64,000 bases of DNA from Pelagicoccus sp. SDUM812003 (GTDB taxonomy: Bacteria > Verrucomicrobiota > Verrucomicrobiia > Opitutales > Opitutaceae): the NCBI RefSeq assembly GCF_031127815.1, contig NZ_JARXHY010000005.1:124001-188000 (forward strand), in the 5' to 3' direction. Below, piece after piece: positions 59,947-64,000 of the stretch. The notes under the pieces were generated by a model. The model was given only the letters and a program-made list of their open reading frames with translations. It was not told where the DNA came from and made no database searches. Position 1 is the first letter of the stretch, and every line of letters starts with the position of its first letter. The translations under genes were made by a program, and so were the position numbers.

Positions 59947-62451
59947 CTATTCGACCTCGACCGGATCCACGTTCCAGATCTCCTCGGCGTACTCCGAGAT
60001 AGTGCGGTCGGAGGAGAACTTGCCGACGCGAGCGGTATTCAGGATGGCCATACGGGCCCACCTGCGCTTGTCCTTGAAGGCTGCATCCACTTTTTCCTGA
60101 CAATCGATATAGGAGCGATAGTCCGCGAGGACCTTGAACGGGTCGCCACCGCCTAGCAAGCTATGCTTGAGCGGCTCCAGCACATGCGGCTCGTCCTGCG
60201 TGAAGTAGCTGGAACCGACCCAATCCACCACAGCCTTCAGCTCTTCGTCCGCATGATAGTAGCTCATGGGATCGTATCCATTGGCGTCGAGGGATTGCAC
60301 TTCATCCACCGTCAATCCGAAGATGAAGATGTTGTCGTCGCCGACTTCCTCCCCGATCTCGATGTTCGCTCCGTCCAAGGTGCCGATCGTGAGAGCTCCA
60401 TTGAGAGCGAGCTTCATGTTTCCGGTGCCAGAAGCTTCCTTACCAGCGGTGGAGATCTGCTCGGAAAGATCGGCCGCCGGGATGATTTTGGCCGCGAGCG
60501 ATACGCGGTAGTTCGGCAGGAAGACCACCTTGAGCTTACCCTTGATGCGCTCGTCGTTGTTGATCATCTCGCCCACCGAGTTGATGGCTTTGATGATGGT
60601 CTTGGCGAGGAAGTAACCGGGAGCCGCCTTGGCCCCGAAGATGAAAACACGGGGCGCGATATCCATGTCGGGATCATGCAGCAAGCGGCGGTAGAGAGTG
60701 AGAATGTGCAGCAGATTCAGGTGCTGACGCTTGTACTCGTGCAATCTCTTGATCTGCACGTCGAACAAGGCGTTGGGGTCGACGTCGACGTCGCACTCCT
60801 CCTTGATGACACGCGCGAGCTCAACCTTGTTCTCGTATTTGACTTTCATATACGCGTCCTGGAATTTCTTGTCGTCAGCGTACTTTTCCAGTCCTTTGAG
60901 CGTATCCAGTTTCTTAGGCCAGTCGTTTGGAATCTTTACCGAATCAATCAGGCTGGAGAGTGCCGGATTGCACGCGAGCAGCCAGCGACGCGGCGTGATG
61001 CCGTTGGTCTTGTTGGTAAACTTTCCTGGATACAGGGCGTTGAAGCTGGGGAACAGCACGGTCTTTAGCAGTTCGGAGTGAATGGCCGCAACGCCATTGA
61101 CCATATGGCTGCCGACTACCGCCATGTGAGCCATGCGCACCATCTTGGGGTGGCCCTCCTCGATGAGCGAAAGATCGCGCTTCATCCAGTTGTCACCCGG
61201 CCAGCGCTGCTCGACCAGATCCATCAGGCGGCGATTGATCTCATAGATGATCTGCAAGTGCCGCGGGAGCACCTTCTCGAAGAGGGGTACGCTCCACTTC
61301 TCGAGAGCTTCGGGAAGCAGGGTGTGGTTGGTGTACGCGAAGGTTTTGGTGACGATCTCCCAGGCCTTGTTCCAGCCGAGCCTTTCCTCGTCCACCAGAA
61401 TGCGCATCAGTTCCGGCACCGCGATAGCCGGGTGCGTATCGTTGAGCTGGATGGCGACCTTGTCCGCGAAGCTGTCCCAACCGTCGTTGTTCTTGAAATG
61501 GCGACGAATGATATCGTGCAAGGAACAGGAGACGAAGAAGTACTGCTGCACCAAGCGAAGCTCCTTGCCGTTCTCCGTCTTGTCATTTGGATACAGAACC
61601 TTGGAGATCGTTTCGCCAATCGCCTTCTCGCGAACGGCTTCAACGTAGTCTCCACGATTGAACTCCTCCAGATCGAATTCCTCGGAGGAGCGCGAGGACC
61701 ACAGGCGCAGGAAGTTGACCGTCTTGGTGCCGTATCCAGCGATCGGTATATCGTAGGGCACGCCTTGGATGCTGCGCGTGCTCACCCATTTTGGATACGG
61801 GTCGCCATGATCGTCGAAAGCGGTCTCCACGTGACCGTAGAGCTTGATGCTCAACGTGTACTCAGGACGCACGATATCCCACGGCGTGCCGTACTTCTTC
61901 CAGCTGTCAGGCTGCTCGATCTGGTGACCATTGGAAAACGCCTGCTTGAAGAGGCCAAATTCGTAGTAGATGCCGTAGCCGATGGCCGGCAGATCAAGCG
62001 TGGCCAGGGAGTCGAGGAAACAAGCCGCCAATCGCCCGAGACCTCCGTTGCCCAGTCCCATGTCGAGCTCCTCGTTGTAGACCGCTTCCCATTCCAGACC
62101 CAGCTCCTCCACCGCCTCGCGCACTTCGTCGTAGATGCCGGCGCTGTACATGTTGTTCACCAGCATTCGTCCCATGAGGTATTCCATGGACAGGTAGTAG
62201 ATGCGCCGCGAGTTCTTCTCGAAATGCGTCTTTTGCGTGGCGATCATGTTGTCCACGATGCGGTCGCGCACGGCGAGCGAGACGCAAGTCCACCAGTCGC
62301 GACTGGTGGCGAGTTTCGGGTTGTGGGCCAAGGTATACTTCAGGTGATCGAGTATCGCCTGCTTCATGCAATCGGTCGAAATCTTAGTGGATTTCGAGGC
62401 CGACTTCTTAGCGTTGGACTTCTTTTTAGCAGCAGTTGTCATGGAATTCAA
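59947..62451 (-). CDS. glgP: Glycogen / alpha-glucan phosphorylase
   Basis: 834 residues. It releases glucose 1-phosphate from glycogen ends using PLP in the cytoplasm. Seen: [49 protein letters not shown], and the cofactor-binding [27 protein letters not shown]. The N-terminus is unusual: about 25 residues rich in Lys, Ser and Ala ([19 protein letters not shown]) precede the normal start near [13 protein letters not shown], which is similar to the basic tail on the ppdK product. A second Met two residues in is also possible as the start. It faces a sugar symporter gene across a 303-base divergent region, so they may be co-regulated. Confidence 0.96.
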   Translation of the reverse strand: MNSMTTAAKKKSNAKKSASKSTKISTDCMKQAILDHLKYTLAHNPKLATSRDWWTCVSLAVRDRIVDNMIATQKTHFEKNSRRIYYLSMEYLMGRMLVNNMYSAGIYDEVREAVEELGLEWEAVYNEELDMGLGNGGLGRLAACFLDSLATLDLPAIGYGIYYEFGLFKQAFSNGHQIEQPDSWKKYGTPWDIVRPEYTLSIKLYGHVETAFDDHGDPYPKWVSTRSIQGVPYDIPIAGYGTKTVNFLRLWSSRSSEEFDLEEFNRGDYVEAVREKAIGETISKVLYPNDKTENGKELRLVQQYFFVSCSLHDIIRRHFKNNDGWDSFADKVAIQLNDTHPAIAVPELMRILVDEERLGWNKAWEIVTKTFAYTNHTLLPEALEKWSVPLFEKVLPRHLQIIYEINRRLMDLVEQRWPGDNWMKRDLSLIEEGHPKMVRMAHMAVVGSHMVNGVAAIHSELLKTVLFPSFNALYPGKFTNKTNGITPRRWLLACNPALSSLIDSVKIPNDWPKKLDTLKGLEKYADDKKFQDAYMKVKYENKVELARVIKEECDVDVDPNALFDVQIKRLHEYKRQHLNLLHILTLYRRLLHDPDMDIAPRVFIFGAKAAPGYFLAKTIIKAINSVGEMINNDERIKGKLKVVFLPNYRVSLAAKIIPAADLSEQISTAGKEASGTGNMKLALNGALTIGTLDGANIEIGEEVGDDNIFIFGLTVDEVQSLDANGYDPMSYYHADEELKAVVDWVGSSYFTQDEPHVLEPLKHSLLGGGDPFKVLADYRSYIDCQEKVDAAFKDKRRWARMAILNTARVGKFSSDRTISEYAEEIWNVDPVEVE

Positions 62452-62754
62452 AAACGGTTGGTTATGAGACTGTTGATATACGATCGGTCTCGATAAACTG
62501 ACAAAGGGAAAATACCCGAAACCGTGTTTTGCGCCATAAAATCTAAGACTTTTCGCATCGTGCGACCGCTAGCACAGTCCGCGCCGACGATGCCACTCTT
62601 CCCGCTTTCCCTCAGGACGTTGCAAAGCCCAAGTTAAACGTCTAATTGTTTAAGCTTCCGATTTGAGGCCCCCTCTTCATTGTCACCGAGTCCGTTGATG
62701 AGCGAACGCACTCCCTCGCCCCAACCTCCCCAAACAAAGGATCTATCCTGATTT
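62452..62754. other. Divergent control region between glgP and the sugar symporter
   Basis: 303 bases. Besides the dyad listed separately, I see no clear sigma70 boxes. There is an A-rich run on the glgP side (62500-62515, ACAAAGGGAAAATAC) and a T/C-rich lead before the symporter. No tRNA or riboswitch is seen. Confidence 0.4.
62634..62653. promoter_or_regulatory. Inverted repeat, possible operator
   Basis: TTAAAC (62634-62639), eight bases, GTTTAA (62648-62653). It lies 102 bases from the symporter start and 183 from the glgP start. Symmetry and position fit a LacI-type repressor site, but the arms are only six bases. Confidence 0.35.
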
Positions 62755-64000
62755 ATGAGCACCTCTCACTTCACTCAAAAACTCTCTTTCCGAGAAAAGG
62801 TCGGATACAGCCTTGGCGACGCCTCCGCCAACTTTGTCTTCCAGACCATGATCTTCTATCAGTTCACGTTCTACGTGGACGTATTCGGCATGTCGGCCGC
62901 GGCCGCGGGCACCATGTTCCTCATCGGACGCCTCTTCGACGCCATCACCGACCCGGCCATGGGCATCATCGCCGACCGCACGGAAACCCGCTGGGGAAAA
63001 TTCCGTCCATGGCTGGTCTGGTCCGCCGGTCCCTTCGCGTTCGCCTTCTGGCTCGCCTTCACCACGCCGGACTGGTCTGATAACTGGAAGACCGCCTACG
63101 CCTTCATCATGTACTTCATGCTCTGGGGGGCCTACACCGTCAACAACGTCCCCTACAGCGCCCTCAACGGCGTGCTCACCGGCGACGTCAACGAGCGCAC
63201 CACACTTTCCACCTACCGCTTCGTTTCCGCCATGGCGGCCACCTTCATGGTTCAAGGCCTCACCTGGCCGCTGGTGGCCAAGTTCGGCGACGGAGACGAC
63301 GCGAAGGGCTGGTCCGCCACCATCGCCATTTTCGCCGCCATCTCAGTGGTCTTTTTCATCATCTCCTTCTTCAGCGTGAAGGAGCGCGTGAAGCCCGACC
63401 CGGAACAGAAGAGCTCCGTCAAGACCGACCTCAGCGACTGCTTCAAGAACAAGGCATGGGTGGTACTCTTCATCGCCACGCTCTTCATCTTCATCAATCT
63501 CGCCACCCGCGGCGGCGCATTGACGCTCTTCACCCAGTACTACGTCGACCAGGATGAACTCTTCGCCTTCATCACCCACTTCGGCGTGGTGGTTCCGGAA
63601 GGCCAGGACATGACCCTCTGGCAGAAGTGGCTCGATATCTTTGGATACATCATCAACGAGGGACGCACCAACGTTCACAACGTGGGCTTCGGTCTCTTCG
63701 GCATGATCGGAAACGCGGTCACGATCATCGGCGTGGTGCTCTCCAAGCCGCTCTCGACCGTTTTCGGCAAGAAAGCCGTCTTCTGCGGCTCCATGTTCGC
63801 CACCGCCGTCACCACCGGCTGGCTCTTCTTCCTGCCCGCGGAAAACATCACCATGCAGTTCCTGCAGGGCATCGCCTGGTCCGCTAGCTACGGCCCTTCC
63901 ATCCCGCTGCTCTGGTCCATGATCGCTGACGCAGCCGACTGGTCGGAATGGAAAACTGGACGACGCGCCACCGGCATCGCCTACGCGGGCGTCGTTTTCG
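62755..64000 (+). CDS. GPH-family sugar:cation symporter, truncated by the window end
   Basis: 415 residues are visible with no stop codon; typical members have about 450-500. Glycoside-pentoside-hexuronide symporters (MelB-like, major facilitator fold) import sugars with H+ or Na+. Seen: KVGYSLGDASANFVFQTMIFYQFTFYVDVFG, DAITDPAMGIIADRTETRWGKFRPWLVWSAGPFAFAF, which carries the GPH signature with the D-P-G/R-G-K-F-R-P segment. Many hydrophobic segments follow, and the frame ends in SMIADAADWSEWKTGRRATGIAYAG, another GPH motif. Start ATG at 62755. Pairing with divergent glgP suggests it imports or exchanges a glucose-containing sugar, though the substrate cannot be read. Confidence 0.9.
   Translation, partial: MSTSHFTQKLSFREKVGYSLGDASANFVFQTMIFYQFTFYVDVFGMSAAAAGTMFLIGRLFDAITDPAMGIIADRTETRWGKFRPWLVWSAGPFAFAFWLAFTTPDWSDNWKTAYAFIMYFMLWGAYTVNNVPYSALNGVLTGDVNERTTLSTYRFVSAMAATFMVQGLTWPLVAKFGDGDDAKGWSATIAIFAAISVVFFIISFFSVKERVKPDPEQKSSVKTDLSDCFKNKAWVVLFIATLFIFINLATRGGALTLFTQYYVDQDELFAFITHFGVVVPEGQDMTLWQKWLDIFGYIINEGRTNVHNVGFGLFGMIGNAVTIIGVVLSKPLSTVFGKKAVFCGSMFATAVTTGWLFFLPAENITMQFLQGIAWSASYGPSIPLLWSMIADAADWSEWKTGRRATGIAYAGVVF

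Noticed and set aside
61078-62496. Plus-strand open frame of 472 codons opposite glgP
   Set aside because: Antisense shadow of a clear glycogen phosphorylase; no motif.
1-64000. CRISPR arrays, prophage, intact insertion sequences, tRNA or rRNA genes
   Set aside because: No repeat-spacer pattern, integrase, transposase, or tRNA T-loop/anticodon arrangement was found on either strand.

Overview
The window reads as ordinary chromosomal DNA of a Gram-negative, GC-rich (roughly 60%) bacterium. It holds about 48 protein genes, a TonB system with a TonB-dependent receptor, a Tat translocase, glycogen metabolism and several predicted secreted or envelope proteins. I see no rRNA, tRNA, intact insertion sequence, prophage or CRISPR array. 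The mix (mannosylglycerate synthesis, an OleA/OleB cluster, an H1-like tailed pyruvate phosphate dikinase, many genes without a clear Shine-Dalgarno) would fit a marine member of the PVC group, most likely Verrucomicrobiota/Opitutae. That placement is inference; no database search was possible.

Layout. 0-11.5 kb: a long purA-like gene, a membrane-anchored P-loop ATPase, panE (minus), a minus-strand group FKBP isomerase / GT4 glycosyltransferase / diacylglycerol kinase-like, a LOG-domain protein and purD. 11.6-17.3 kb (minus): mpgP-mpgS for the osmolyte mannosylglycerate, a GNAT, a TonB-type protein, maf and a PaaX-like regulator flanked by two copies of a large palindrome. 17.4-31 kb: nadE, hemL, tatC, ppdK, hflX, a Tat-exported PhoX-like protein, a GNAT, an aldo/keto reductase and leuA. 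31-37.6 kb: HDOD protein, TonB-dependent receptor, tcdA, a beta-CASP hydrolase and a small unknown gene.

37.8-42.5 kb is a tight five-gene minus-strand operon: CrtI-like FAD oxidoreductase, FabZ, divergent FabI, OleA, OleB. It is the most unusual locus, because OleA/OleB chemistry is coupled to fatty-acid dehydration/reduction enzymes and the usual OleC/OleD partners are absent from the window. 42.8-51 kb: an unknown protein, ppiB, a methyltransferase, ilvB, a secreted AGE-family epimerase, an M29 aminopeptidase, a lipoprotein RidA homologue and a SAM hydroxide adenosyltransferase. 51-64 kb: anaerobic ribonucleotide reductase (nrdG, nrdD with NrdR-like boxes), an FMN reductase, a methyltransferase-like protein, an M16 protease, a beta-propeller protein, glycogen phosphorylase and a sugar symporter running off the end.

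Regulation visible in the DNA. Two short leader ORFs stand out: a Leu-rich 20-residue peptide before leuA and a Val-rich 33-residue peptide before ilvB. Each is followed by a terminator-type hairpin, so both branched-chain genes appear to be controlled by translation-coupled attenuation. Other signals are the paired palindromes around paaX, a long hairpin before hflX, NrdR-like boxes before nrdD, several intrinsic terminators, and a heptamer (TGGATAC, 33 copies counted by eye on both strands) that is far more frequent than base composition predicts.
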